Positions 28,043-38,180 of a stretch of DNA of 39,381 nt are shown in pieces (positions within the stretch are counted from its first letter, which is position 1; each line of letters opens with the position of its first letter). This DNA comes from Gammaproteobacteria bacterium. GTDB taxonomy: Bacteria; Pseudomonadota; Gammaproteobacteria; Pseudomonadales; Pseudohongiellaceae. The notes under the pieces are model-generated. The model saw nothing but the letters and a program-made list of their open reading frames with translations. It was not told the DNA's origin and made no database searches. Made by a program: the position numbers and the translations under genes. Where the stretch lies: contig JASMER010000002.1 of NCBI GenBank assembly GCA_030752195.1, forward strand, positions 1 to 39,381, given 5' to 3'.

Positions 28043-29809
28043 TCAATACGCGATGGCGTAGGCTTCCCGTCTGGGGTCTGCTGCAGCTGTGAGCACTCCG
28101 GTCGCAGGGTCACGATGAATCATCTGCGCGCCGCCGAATGTCGCCGTCCACCCTTCAATGACATTCAGCTCATGGCCTCGAGATCGAAGTTCACGCAGCA
28201 CCGCCTCTGTGATCCGGTTTTCAATCGCGAGCCGATTACCGGTTTGGGAACGGAACCGTGGGGCCTCGAGAGCCTGCTGAGGAGTCATGTCAAACATCAG
28301 CAAATTCTGCGTAATCTGGATGATCGTTTGCGTCTGGCTGTCGCCGCCGGGTGTTCCGAGCGTAAAGGCAAACTGACCGTTTGGATATAAAGCCATCATG
28401 GGTGACAGGGTATGATAGGGTCGCTTTCCCGGAGCCACCTGATTGGGGTGACCAGTCTCTAAAGTAAACAGAGCGCCGCGATTGTGAAGCAGAATCCCGG
28501 TAGCTTCGTCCAGTAGCCCTGAGCCAAAGCCAGCAAAATTGGACTGTATCCAACTCACTGCGTTGCCCCACTGGTCTACAGCAGTGATGTACACAGTATC
28601 ACCGGCATCAGAGCGACTGCCGTTTGGCGCGGCCGCGGCCACCTCTCCAAAGCCCGGCGCCACTTCAACCGCGGCAACCGCCATATCGACTGCCAGGGCT
28701 CGTTGCCGCAGATAGTCGGAATCAAGTAACTGGGGCACCGGCACCGGCGCCATCTCCGGATCTGCTACCCAGCGATCACGATCAGCGAATGCCAGTTTTT
28801 TCAGTTCAATGAGCGTATGTAGATAATCTGCTGTGTTTTGTCCCTGCTGCTTCAAGTCATGAGATTTCGCCATTGCAAAAAGCGCGAGCTGCGTGACGCC
28901 CTGAGTGTTCGGTGGCATCACAATGAATTCGTGGTCAAGATAATCACCGCGCAGCGGCGTCACCCAGTTAGACGTGTGGTTGGCAAAGTCTTCCGGCCGG
29001 AGATAACCACCCTGCTCTGTAATGAACGCCGACAACCGCTTGGCGATGTCGCCCTGATAGAAGCCCTCCTTGCCCTCAGTGGCCACAATCTGAAGCGAAT
29101 CTGCCAAAGCCGGATTGCGCAGCAAGCTGCCCACCGGAGGCGCCGCAGCATTCGGGAGGTAAAGGTCAAGGCCAGCCTGATTGAGGTTGGCTCCCTGTTC
29201 CTCAAAATCTTGTGCCAATCGTGTCGAGACTGCAAATCCATTACGGGCATAGTCAATCCCTGTTTCCAGCAGATCTGCAAAATCCATGCTGCCATATCGC
29301 TCATGGGCATCGACCCAGCCAGCCACGGCACCGGGCACACTGACCGACAGCGGCCCTGCTCCCGGGATTTGATCAAGCCCGGCGGCGGCAAAAAACTCCG
29401 GTGTTGCGAGGGCTCCCGCCCTGCCACTTGCATTGAGCGCCGCAACCTCTCCGGTCTCTCCGTCGTAGAAGATCCCGAATGCATCGCCTCCGATACCATT
29501 CATGTGCGGACGTACGACGGCCAACACGCCTGCCATCGCAATCACGGCGTCCGTCGCATTACCGCCGCTCTGCAGGACCCTTAGCCCGGCCTGTGCCGCC
29601 AGAGGATGTCCAGCAGACACCGCACCAATTCGCCCTCTGACATCCGGTCGATTCTGCGAGGCATATTTGGTGGAAGCAGGCGTTTCAGGCGCTGCAACTA
29701 CTTGGGGCAATTCTGCGTCATTTGATTCCAGTTGCGCTTCTTCGCACGATGCCAGAACCAGCGCCAGAGCGCTTAAGGTAATAAGAAGACGAGTGGGCGT
29801 TTTCAACAC
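28043..29809 (-). CDS. ggt: Gamma-glutamyltransferase (lipoprotein/secreted)
   Basis: GRIGAVSAGHPLAAQAGLRVLQSGGNATDAVIAMAGVLAVVRPHMNGIGGDAFGIFYDG; GDTVYITAVDQWGNAVSWIQSNF around the predicted autocleavage Thr; GTG start preceded by GGGGAG, lipobox-like VLASC. Confidence 0.9.
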   Translation of the reverse strand: MLKTPTRLLITLSALALVLASCEEAQLESNDAELPQVVAAPETPASTKYASQNRPDVRGRIGAVSAGHPLAAQAGLRVLQSGGNATDAVIAMAGVLAVVRPHMNGIGGDAFGIFYDGETGEVAALNASGRAGALATPEFFAAAGLDQIPGAGPLSVSVPGAVAGWVDAHERYGSMDFADLLETGIDYARNGFAVSTRLAQDFEEQGANLNQAGLDLYLPNAAAPPVGSLLRNPALADSLQIVATEGKEGFYQGDIAKRLSAFITEQGGYLRPEDFANHTSNWVTPLRGDYLDHEFIVMPPNTQGVTQLALFAMAKSHDLKQQGQNTADYLHTLIELKKLAFADRDRWVADPEMAPVPVPQLLDSDYLRQRALAVDMAVAAVEVAPGFGEVAAAAPNGSRSDAGDTVYITAVDQWGNAVSWIQSNFAGFGSGLLDEATGILLHNRGALFTLETGHPNQVAPGKRPYHTLSPMMALYPNGQFAFTLGTPGGDSQTQTIIQITQNLLMFDMTPQQALEAPRFRSQTGNRLAIENRITEAVLRELRSRGHELNVIEGWTATFGGAQMIHRDPATGVLTAAADPRREAYAIAY

Positions 29810-29974
29810 GTTAGGCTCCCCGAAAAGCGATGTGGGCTCACGGGCAGTATAAACCGATGTATCTGAAAGCATAAACAGCTGGCCACTGCCAGTCACTGGG
29901 ACTATCCAGTGTGCTGACACTGGTGTTTTAATGCGTCGAACCCCAGACTGACGGCTAGAAGAGAGGAGAGTCCC

Positions 29975-31528
29975 ATGATGCCTGCAAAACCAACCATCCG
30001 TTGGGCCGTTGTGTGCCTGCTCTCGCTACAGGCATTTGCCTGCCTGGGCCAGACTCCGTCAGCGTTAGAAGTCGCAGACGCGGTCAACACATTTCGGGCC
30101 GCTCGCGAGAGAAAGATCATTGAGGATTTTATTGCGTTTCTAGCTCTGCCGAACGTGGCTAGCAGCCTGCCGGACATGCAGGCGAATGCCCGGCATATCA
30201 CCGCGCTGCTTGAACCGAGAGGGTTTACTGTGCGAACACTTCGCTCAGGCGGAGCACCTTATGTATTTGCAGAATTAAGTACACCTGGAGCCAGGGAAAC
30301 CGTTCTTATCTATGCGCATTTCGATGGGCAGCCTGTACAGACCGAAAACTGGACCTACGCACCTTTCACGCCAACCCTGCTCGACGGTCTGATTCAGGAG
30401 GGGGGCGAGCCGATCGAGTTAAATTCGGTCGCAGATCAGTTCAATCCGGAATGGCGCATCTATGCCCGATCTGCCGGTGACGACAAGATGCCCGTGATCG
30501 CACTGATCCATATGCTTGATGCGCTCCGGGCGAATGGCCTTGAACTGACAGTAAACCTCAAGCTGCTGCTGGATGGAGAGGAGGAGCGCGGCTCACCGAC
30601 TCTGGGTCAGGTGATTGATGACAATCCTGGTCTGTTTGATGCAGACCTACTGCTTTTCTGCGATGGGCCGATGCACCAGTCGCGCCAGACGCAGCTGGTA
30701 TTTGGCGTGCGTGGCGGCCGCACACTGGATATCACGACCTACGGCGCCAATCGGCCACTTCACTCTGGCCACTATGGAAACTGGGGCCCGAACCCAATCA
30801 TGTCCATGGCGTATCTGTTAACCAGCATGCGCGATGAAACAGGCCGGATTTTAATTGAGGGATACTATGACAATGTAGCAGCATTGACCGAGTCGGAGCG
30901 CGCGGCCATCGATGCCATGCCGAACATAGAGACTCAGCTCAAGGACGAACTGGCCGTGCATACGCCGGAAGGCAGTGGCACACGGATTGAGGAACTCGTG
31001 ACCTTACCCGCGTTCAATGCCAGAGGAATCACGGGAGGCGGTGTCGGCGATCAGGGCCGCAACATTATCCTGAGCAGCTCTACGGTTTCACTGAATCTCC
31101 GTCTCGTGCCGAATCAGCGACCCGAGCGCATTCGCCAGATCATCGAGAACCACATTACTAAGGAAGGATATTCTATTATTTACGAGGACCCCACTGACGA
31201 TATTCTTCGAGCCAACCCCAAGGTCGTCAAACTGGACTGGCGGGGAGGCGGGTCACCCGGACTGAGAACTTCAATGGATGGTCCCATGGCTCAGCGTCTG
31301 ATTAATGTAATGCGGGAACTGACGCCGGAGCTCATTCTGACTCCGACCATGGGAGGTGGGCTGCCCCTGAACGCGTTCGCCAGCCGCATTGAAACACCGA
31401 TCATCGTGTTGCCGCTTGCCAACCATGACAACAATCAGCATGGAGAGAATGAAAATCTTCGGCTACAGAATCTCTGGGATGCGATAATGGTTTACGGAGT
31501 CGTTCTCACCCAACTGGGCAGAGACTGA
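29975..31528 (+). CDS. M20 family metallopeptidase (dipeptidase-like), secreted
   Basis: Signal peptide; VLIYAHFDGQPVQTENWTYAPF, LLLDGEEERGSPTLGQVI, THGGG-like TPTMGGGLPLNAFASRIETPIIVLPLANHDNNQHGENENLRL. Confidence 0.9.
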   Translation: MMPAKPTIRWAVVCLLSLQAFACLGQTPSALEVADAVNTFRAARERKIIEDFIAFLALPNVASSLPDMQANARHITALLEPRGFTVRTLRSGGAPYVFAELSTPGARETVLIYAHFDGQPVQTENWTYAPFTPTLLDGLIQEGGEPIELNSVADQFNPEWRIYARSAGDDKMPVIALIHMLDALRANGLELTVNLKLLLDGEEERGSPTLGQVIDDNPGLFDADLLLFCDGPMHQSRQTQLVFGVRGGRTLDITTYGANRPLHSGHYGNWGPNPIMSMAYLLTSMRDETGRILIEGYYDNVAALTESERAAIDAMPNIETQLKDELAVHTPEGSGTRIEELVTLPAFNARGITGGGVGDQGRNIILSSSTVSLNLRLVPNQRPERIRQIIENHITKEGYSIIYEDPTDDILRANPKVVKLDWRGGGSPGLRTSMDGPMAQRLINVMRELTPELILTPTMGGGLPLNAFASRIETPIIVLPLANHDNNQHGENENLRLQNLWDAIMVYGVVLTQLGRD

Positions 31529-31775
31529 GATGACAAAGCGCGCTGGGTATGGCAACCACTGCACGGGCTGGGTGAGTCCGGCAAGCCGTGAGGGTGCCGA
31601 AAACGGCGCGACCTCTGGATGCTGAACAGATGCGATATGGACAAGGGGTAGCCGTTTTTGGCATCGGTTATACCCATCACCATCGCACTGCACAGGCACT
31701 GTCAGTTACCGGGCCTCGCGGCTTTGGGTTTGACCTTGACTTAATTCCCTTAGAAGAGGTCGACTTACCATAGTT

Positions 31776-32915
31776 TTATCTCGAGCTGAAATAAAGTCGC
31801 TCGATCTCCTCTGACAAGCTGGACGGAGAGAGGCCGATATCATTACACAGCAGGATAGTGGAAAATTGTTCCGTCGGATAACGCGCATAAAACGTGGTCA
31901 CCCCGAGCCATCCGCCGGAGTGATAGATCCGCTCTTTACCGTTCGCTCTGCCGATGTTCTGGCCGTTGGCATACAGCGTATTCGATGCGGACGGAATCGA
32001 GCTGTTGGGCGTCAGAAACTGGGCCATCAGCACTTCTGGATTGAGGCCCAAAGTCGGCTGATAAAAGTGAGCATCCCAAATCGCCAGGTCGTCTACATTA
32101 GTATGTAAACCACCATCCCCGACCCAGAAAAGGTTCGTCATATCAGTCACATATCCGCCGGCCTCGGGGCGATAGCCACTTGCCCTGTTCTTTACAATTT
32201 CAACCGGATCGTCGCTGAAAAAAGTGTTGCTCATGCCGAGGGGCTCGAAGATCTGTCTAGCTGCGTATTCCCGCAAAGATTCGCCGGACACTTCCTCTAC
32301 GAGCATAGATAGCAGGAAATATCCCAGATTGCTGTAGCGATAGGATTCGTTCGGCGCCTGTCGCAGGGGAATCTGCTTTACCACGTCGAAGAACTCTTGG
32401 ATGTTCAGATAGTCCTCATTGCCGAGTCGAAAAGGCCCCCCCGCAACGGAGGTAAGATTCAGCCCTCCCTCGATCGGGCCGTCTTCACCTCCAGAGACAT
32501 AGTCATAGTCTGCCATACCGGCAACATGTCCGAGCACCGCATTGATACTGACGGGGTAGCCGTAACTACGCAGTTCGGGTAAGTACATCCTGATGTCCTC
32601 TTCAAGATCGACCTTGCCTTCTTCGGCCAGAAGCAAAACTGCAAACGCAGTAAACTGCTTGGATACCGAACCAATCCGGTGCACCTGCGTGCCATCCAGC
32701 GGCACATCCAGTTCAAGGTTAGCCAAGCCATACCCGGACCGGTGGATCAATTCACTTCTCGCAATGACACCAACATTGCAGCCGGGATCAGTATCAGCGT
32801 CAATCTGGGCAAAAATAGCATCCACGCTGTCGTTGAAATCGTCGGCCCCGGCCAGTGAAGGTAGCAGAAGAGCGATGAGGGTTAAGCCCGAAAACCGGGC
32901 GCGCCAGCTTGTCAT
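31776..32915 (-). CDS. Serine hydrolase, beta-lactamase/class C-like family
   Basis: RIGSVSKQFTAFAVLLLAEEGKVDLEED (SxxK), YRYSNLGYFLLSMLVEEVSGES (YxN), YHSGGWLGVTTF. Confidence 0.9.
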   Translation of the reverse strand: MTSWRARFSGLTLIALLLPSLAGADDFNDSVDAIFAQIDADTDPGCNVGVIARSELIHRSGYGLANLELDVPLDGTQVHRIGSVSKQFTAFAVLLLAEEGKVDLEEDIRMYLPELRSYGYPVSINAVLGHVAGMADYDYVSGGEDGPIEGGLNLTSVAGGPFRLGNEDYLNIQEFFDVVKQIPLRQAPNESYRYSNLGYFLLSMLVEEVSGESLREYAARQIFEPLGMSNTFFSDDPVEIVKNRASGYRPEAGGYVTDMTNLFWVGDGGLHTNVDDLAIWDAHFYQPTLGLNPEVLMAQFLTPNSSIPSASNTLYANGQNIGRANGKERIYHSGGWLGVTTFYARYPTEQFSTILLCNDIGLSPSSLSEEIERLYFSSR

Positions 32916-33047
32916 AGAGGTATTACCCGAACCTTGTCGTTAAATGTTGATGCGGAAAAAGCAATCGCACTACGCTTTAGTCGCGTATTTCGTGGGTACC
33001 CCAGCTTACCATCTGCCGCCCGTTTATGCCGCCGGACTAGACCCACC

Positions 33048-33812
33048 ATGCCAATAATCGAAGTCTGTGACTTGCAGAAGAAATATCCCCTGCCGGACGA
33101 CAAATCGCAAAAGTTCTTTGCAGTGAACGGCGTGTCTCTCTCGATAGAGCAGGGCGAGGTTTTTGGTATCCTCGGTCCGAACGGAGCCGGCAAGACCACC
33201 ACGCTCGAAATGATCGAGGGCCTGAACGATATTGATGGAGGAGAAGCCCGTATTGACGGCATCAGCGTCAGGACCGACCCCTATCAGGTCAAAGAGCGGA
33301 TTGGCGTCCAGCTTCAGGCGAATGAATATTTTGACAACGTCAGTCTTGGAGAGCTTCTCTCCCTGTTCGGCGCGCTGTATCACAGAACCATAGACCCCCT
33401 TGTGCTGCTCGCCAAAGTTCAGCTGGAGGACAAAGCCAAAGCAAAGCCTGCGGCCCTGTCAGGTGGTCAGAAACAGCGCTTTTCAATTGCCTGTGCGCTG
33501 GTAAACGAGCCGAAGGTCTTGTTCCTTGATGAGCCAACCACGGGTCTCGACCCTCAGGCCAAGCGCAATCTTTGGGATCTGGTACAGGGCCTAAATGACG
33601 GTGGCATGACCATTGTGCTGACCACCCACAACATGGAAGAGGCCGAGGAGCTCTGCGATCGCATCGCCATCATGGACCACGGCAAGATCATCGCGGAAGG
33701 CACGCCCCAAGCATTGATACTTGAATTCGCACCCGAGCCGCCTGACGCCCCACTGCACGGAAATCTGGAAGACGTTTTTCTGTCCTTAACTGGCCACGGC
33801 TTGAGAGAGTAA
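33048..33812 (+). CDS. ABC transporter ATP-binding protein
   Basis: Walker A GPNGAGKTT, signature LSGGQKQR, Walker B VLFLDEPTTGLDP; internal ATG MPIIEVCDLQKKY preferred. Confidence 0.95.
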   Translation: MPIIEVCDLQKKYPLPDDKSQKFFAVNGVSLSIEQGEVFGILGPNGAGKTTTLEMIEGLNDIDGGEARIDGISVRTDPYQVKERIGVQLQANEYFDNVSLGELLSLFGALYHRTIDPLVLLAKVQLEDKAKAKPAALSGGQKQRFSIACALVNEPKVLFLDEPTTGLDPQAKRNLWDLVQGLNDGGMTIVLTTHNMEEAEELCDRIAIMDHGKIIAEGTPQALILEFAPEPPDAPLHGNLEDVFLSLTGHGLRE

Positions 33813-33815
33813 CTG

Positions 33816-34916
33816 ATGATGCTCAATCCCCTCCAGCGACATCTGACGTCGGTCTTTTTAAAAATTTTCCTGAGAGACCGGCGCTCAATCTTTTTCAGCT
33901 TATTCTTCCCGGTCATATTCATGACCGTCTTTAGTCTGGCGAATGTTCGCGAACAGGAGCCCATCAACATTGGAGTGGCCAACCTATCATCAAACCAAGT
34001 CGCCTTAGATTTTGTCCAGAGGCTGAGCGATTCTCCTGTGTTTAATACTGTCACCGGCGAGTCGGCTCCACTCAGAGAAGCGCTGATTGCCGGCGATCAG
34101 ACGATGGTGCTGGAACTACCCGCCGATTTTGGCCAGTCCCCTGAGACGCGCAGTTCTGAAATTAACGTGGTTGTCGATGCGGCCCAAGTAAGCCAATTAG
34201 GTCTGATCATGCCTGTGCTGGATCAAACGCTGCTGTCCATTGAGCGAGAATTTCGCGGCATCGCTCCCCTATTCACCATCGCTATAGAAGATGTCCAAGC
34301 CAGATCGCAGCGCTATATCGATTTTCTGCTGCCGGGGTTAATGGCATTGACACTGATGAATCTATCTATCGCCGGCAGTGGCTTCAACATTGTGGAATAT
34401 CGCCGCAAGGGCATTCTTAAGCGGCTGTTCGTCACGCCGATTGAACCAAAAGATTTCATCACTGCGATCGTCCTTGCGCGGATGACTATCGTGCTGGTGC
34501 AGCTTACCGTGCTGATTTTCCTTGCAGTAGTGCTGCTAGATATTCGGATTGTCGGCAACTTCTTCGCTTACTATTTTGTTGTTATTTTTGGAACAGTTCT
34601 GTTTTTATGCCTCGGATTCAGCTTAGGCAGTCTGGCAAAAACTCAGGAGACTATCGGCGCGCTTGGCAACGTTGTCATCATGCCGCAGATATTCCTTTCA
34701 GGCATTTTTTATCCGATCGAATCAATGCCGGAATGGATACAACCGCTGGCCCAACTGCTCCCGCTATCTTTCGTTTCCACAGGGATGCGCGAAATCGCCA
34801 ACGCCGGAGCCGCCTTGAGCGAGATCCTGCCAAGCCTGCTAGGTATCGCTGTGTGGCTGGCAATCAGTTTTCTGGCTGCTACCCGACTCTTCCTTTGGAA
34901 AGAGGTGGCAAGCTAG
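33816..34916 (+). CDS. ABC-2 type transporter permease
   Basis: Membrane-spanning C-terminal region, NLSIAGSGFNIVEYRRKGILKRLFVTPI; immediately downstream of ATPase. Confidence 0.92.
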   Translation: MMLNPLQRHLTSVFLKIFLRDRRSIFFSLFFPVIFMTVFSLANVREQEPINIGVANLSSNQVALDFVQRLSDSPVFNTVTGESAPLREALIAGDQTMVLELPADFGQSPETRSSEINVVVDAAQVSQLGLIMPVLDQTLLSIEREFRGIAPLFTIAIEDVQARSQRYIDFLLPGLMALTLMNLSIAGSGFNIVEYRRKGILKRLFVTPIEPKDFITAIVLARMTIVLVQLTVLIFLAVVLLDIRIVGNFFAYYFVVIFGTVLFLCLGFSLGSLAKTQETIGALGNVVIMPQIFLSGIFYPIESMPEWIQPLAQLLPLSFVSTGMREIANAGAALSEILPSLLGIAVWLAISFLAATRLFLWKEVAS

Positions 34917-35083
34917 GCGGACACGTCGGCCCCCGCCGATGGCGTGCGTTCCCGCTTTGTAATATATTCGGCTTAAGCTGAGTAGAAGCCTATTGTATAC
35001 GGGGATAATCAGCGAATCCCGCAGGCTAAAAACTGTTTCATAAATTCATCTGGCCTGCTGACTTATGTGCTGGAGGTTCAATA

Positions 35084-35566
35084 ATGAAAAAAATACTGAT
35101 TCTGGTTTCCGCGCTATGCGTGACCGTGTCTGGGTTGCTGATGGTCGTATCTGCGCAAGACGACATCACTCCAGAGCAGCGCGCAGCGCAAGCCGTTGAT
35201 CAACGCAAAGCCCTTTTCAAGACGCTCCGTTTTAACTTGATCCCTATCGCCGGTATGGCTCAGGGCGCGCCTTTTAACGCGGAAGTCGCCGAACGGAACG
35301 CACGGAGAATTGGCGTGATAGCCAGCATGATTCCAGAAGTGATGGCAGAAGACACGCGAGGGTTTGAGGTAGAAACCACCGCGCTAGACAGCATCTGGGA
35401 CAACATGAGTGACCTCAGCGATAAGGCTCAGGCACTGGAAGACAATGCTATTGCGTTTGCCGACGCGGCTTCGACCGGAGAATTTGCAACCGCGATGGGC
35501 GCCTTCAGAGCGCTGGGCGGCTCCTGCGGCAATTGTCACGATACCTACCGAGTCGACAACGACTGA
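35084..35566 (+). CDS. Cytochrome c' family protein
   Basis: Signal peptide, helical protein with single C-terminal heme motif CGNCHDTYR. Confidence 0.87.
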   Translation: MKKILILVSALCVTVSGLLMVVSAQDDITPEQRAAQAVDQRKALFKTLRFNLIPIAGMAQGAPFNAEVAERNARRIGVIASMIPEVMAEDTRGFEVETTALDSIWDNMSDLSDKAQALEDNAIAFADAASTGEFATAMGAFRALGGSCGNCHDTYRVDND

Positions 35567-35592
35567 GTAATCCTGCGGAAAAACCATCAACA

Positions 35593-35614
35593 GCGGGACA
35601 GTAAAATGTCCCGC
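35593..35614. terminator. Hairpin between convergent cytochrome genes, possible terminator
   Basis: GCGGGACA-GTAAAA-TGTCCCGC perfect 8-bp stem; no clear U-tract on + strand. Confidence 0.55.
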
Positions 35615-35689
35615 AATTATGTGGTTCCAGCCTCCGTCTTTTTTGTCACTGCGCGATAGACACGGGACAAACCAGCATGCCATCAGGTA

Positions 35690-36571
35690 TCAATCAGGGC
35701 GCCGATGGCGCGTAAAGAACGCAGCCAAAGCCTCGCGGTCTTGGTCTGTCAATCTGCTGGTGTTGAACTCGATCACTTCGTTCATGTCGCCACCGACAAA
35801 CTCACCTTCGGGCTTCATACCCAACATGAGAAACAGATCGAAATTGGCAGCAGTCCAGTGTGCTAGTGCTTCTGAGTCAATGGGTTCAATAATCTCATCA
35901 CCCAACTGACTGCCGCCGAACTCTCGACTCCAATCTGGTATGCCAAGGCCGTTCCTGGGGGTATGACATTCTCCGCAATGCCCGAGATTTCTTGCAAGAT
36001 AGGCGCCACGAGCCACAGTTTCATCAGCGAATGTCTCTCTGTCCGGCTGGGACAGATCAGCAAGCCTGTTCCAGCCGGCAATCATCCAGCGGCGCAACCA
36101 TGGAGCCGGTTCGGGCTCCGGTGACCGGAAATCAACAGCGTCCAGCGATAGCATATAAGCCGCCATATTCAGCACATCTTCATCACTCAACCCCGCATAG
36201 GAGCGATAGGGGAAAGCCGGGAAATAGTAACTGCCATCCGGTGCCCGCCCATATTTGACCGCATTGATAAAGTCACCGCCAGACCAGTTACCGGTGCCGC
36301 TGACCGGATCGGGCGTAATATTAGGAGCGTAGAAAACACCAAAATCCGTGCTCAATGCAAGACCTCCACTAGGACTCTCAGGACGCTTCTCACCCTTGTG
36401 ACAGCTAATACAGCCGCCAGCGCTGAACAGGTATTCCCCTCGCGCAACTGCATCGTCGCTGCTCGGGATCACGGCGTTAACTGCAGCGGGTGGGGGAGCG
36501 AACACCCAGAAAAGCGCACCGGCCATGGCCGTCAGACCTGACAGCGAGAGCGTTACTGAGAATCTGTTCAT
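35690..36571 (-). CDS. Diheme cytochrome c
   Basis: Two CxxCH motifs (CISCHKG, CGECHTPRN), N-terminal signal/anchor. Confidence 0.9.
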   Translation of the reverse strand: MNRFSVTLSLSGLTAMAGALFWVFAPPPAAVNAVIPSSDDAVARGEYLFSAGGCISCHKGEKRPESPSGGLALSTDFGVFYAPNITPDPVSGTGNWSGGDFINAVKYGRAPDGSYYFPAFPYRSYAGLSDEDVLNMAAYMLSLDAVDFRSPEPEPAPWLRRWMIAGWNRLADLSQPDRETFADETVARGAYLARNLGHCGECHTPRNGLGIPDWSREFGGSQLGDEIIEPIDSEALAHWTAANFDLFLMLGMKPEGEFVGGDMNEVIEFNTSRLTDQDREALAAFFTRHRRPD

Positions 36572-36585
36572 GCTAACAGCCCCAT

Positions 36586-37680
36586 CTAGATCAGTTCCGC
36601 AAGCTGTTCCTTATTGAAAGTCCTGAGTTTATCGGTTTCACCCGCACGAATTAGTTTCGGCCAGTCTGGATTCGCCAGGAGCGCTCGACCGACCGCAATC
36701 AGATCAAACTCATCCTCCTCCATGCGGGCAAGCAAATCTTCGATTCCGCGAACTTCAGCAGTACCCTCCCGATAAGTGGCAACGAATTCTTCGGACAGCC
36801 CCACGCTGCCGACGCTGATGGTCGGTTTGCCGGTAATTTTTTTGACCCAGCCAGCCAGATTAAGCGGCGATTCTTCGAATTCAGATTCCCAGAAGCGACG
36901 CGTGCTACAGTGAAAAATGTCAACGCCAGCATCGGACAGAGGCTTTAGAAATTGCTCCAGTTCCTCTGCGGTTTGAGCAAGCTTTGCCTCATAATCCTGC
37001 TGTTTCCACTGAGAGAATCGCAGGATAATCGGAAAGTCCTCGCCAATTTCTGCTCTTATCGATTCGACGATCGCTACCGCAAATCGAGTGCGCTTGATCA
37101 GCGAACCACCATACGCGTCCTCACGAACATTGGTGCCTTCCCAAAAGAAATTGTCAATCAGATACCCGTGTGCACCGTGCAGCTCGAGCGCATCGAATCC
37201 CAGCTGCTTGGCGTTGGCTGCGGACTGAGTGAACGCCTCAATAATCTGGTCTATTTCGGCGGTTGAGAGCGGCTGCAGCACCTTTTTCTCAGGCCGCAGG
37301 TAGCCGGACGGGGAAACGGTTTGATAATCCGGACAGGGGCCTTGGCCCGGCTTACGAATCACGCCAACGTGCCAGAGCTGCGGGGCAATCTTGCTCCCTG
37401 CAGCATGCACGGTCTCGACAACTTTAGCCCACCCCTCCAGTGATTGATCATGAAATTTCGGAATTTGAATGTGAGAAGAGGCCGCCGGATGAGGAACAGT
37501 AGTCCCCTCCGTGATAATCAGGCCGACTTCACCCTCCGCGCGGCGACGGTAGTAATCACACACAGCGGCGTCCGGAATACCCTGTGGCGAAAACTGCCGC
37601 GTCATGGGCGCCATCGCAATGCGATTGGGCAGCTGGAGTTTAGGATGCGTGAAAGGTCTGAAAAGTATGTCCGTATTCAT
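36586..37680 (-). CDS. NADH:flavin oxidoreductase, Old Yellow Enzyme family
   Basis: LFRPFTHPKLQLPNRIAMAPMTR, ALELHGAHGYLIDNFFWEGTNVREDAYGGSLIKRTRFAVAIVESIR, DLIAVGRALLANPDWPKLI. Confidence 0.93.
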   Translation of the reverse strand: MNTDILFRPFTHPKLQLPNRIAMAPMTRQFSPQGIPDAAVCDYYRRRAEGEVGLIITEGTTVPHPAASSHIQIPKFHDQSLEGWAKVVETVHAAGSKIAPQLWHVGVIRKPGQGPCPDYQTVSPSGYLRPEKKVLQPLSTAEIDQIIEAFTQSAANAKQLGFDALELHGAHGYLIDNFFWEGTNVREDAYGGSLIKRTRFAVAIVESIRAEIGEDFPIILRFSQWKQQDYEAKLAQTAEELEQFLKPLSDAGVDIFHCSTRRFWESEFEESPLNLAGWVKKITGKPTISVGSVGLSEEFVATYREGTAEVRGIEDLLARMEEDEFDLIAVGRALLANPDWPKLIRAGETDKLRTFNKEQLAELI

Positions 37681-38180
37681 TAGTATTCCGTTAACAAAGC
37701 GCTTAAAACTGAGTAGCGGCAGTCTACTGAGCCTGAGCACCGTTTGTCGAATGCAGGTTGATCTGGTTTACCCGTATTTGCTGCTCAGCCAGCGATCGGA
37801 GGATATGCCGCCTCACCACGCCTGGCAGGGGAACATTTCCCAGGGCAGCCTCCCCATGCACGCTGCACCAACAGAGCAGCGAGCATCAATACGTTCGAAC
37901 GAGCCATCTAGGCAAGAGAGGACAGTTTATGCGACCGGCTGATCCTGTGTCCTGAGACGCAGATAGTCACCGGGACGACCGCCCAGGGCAGCCCATTTTT
38001 GGCTCGGAACAGGACCTGCATTGAGCACTCTTGAAAGGGGGCCCTCTTCGCTCTTTTAATATCAGCTTGACCTAAGCAAACCTGATGAGCGCTCGGGCGT
38101 CAGGATATATTTGCGGGCCGACTTTCGGCGGCTCGATGTGGACGCCATCCATCGCATCAGACAGATTATGGAAGAGTGTG

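Noticed and set aside
28838-29584. 248-aa plus-strand ORF
   Set aside because: Antisense to gamma-glutamyltransferase; no homologous motif seen.
31588-31773. 61-aa plus-strand ORF in the gap between M20 peptidase and serine hydrolase
   Set aside because: Intergenic and intact but with no recognisable motif or ribosome-binding site; insufficient support.
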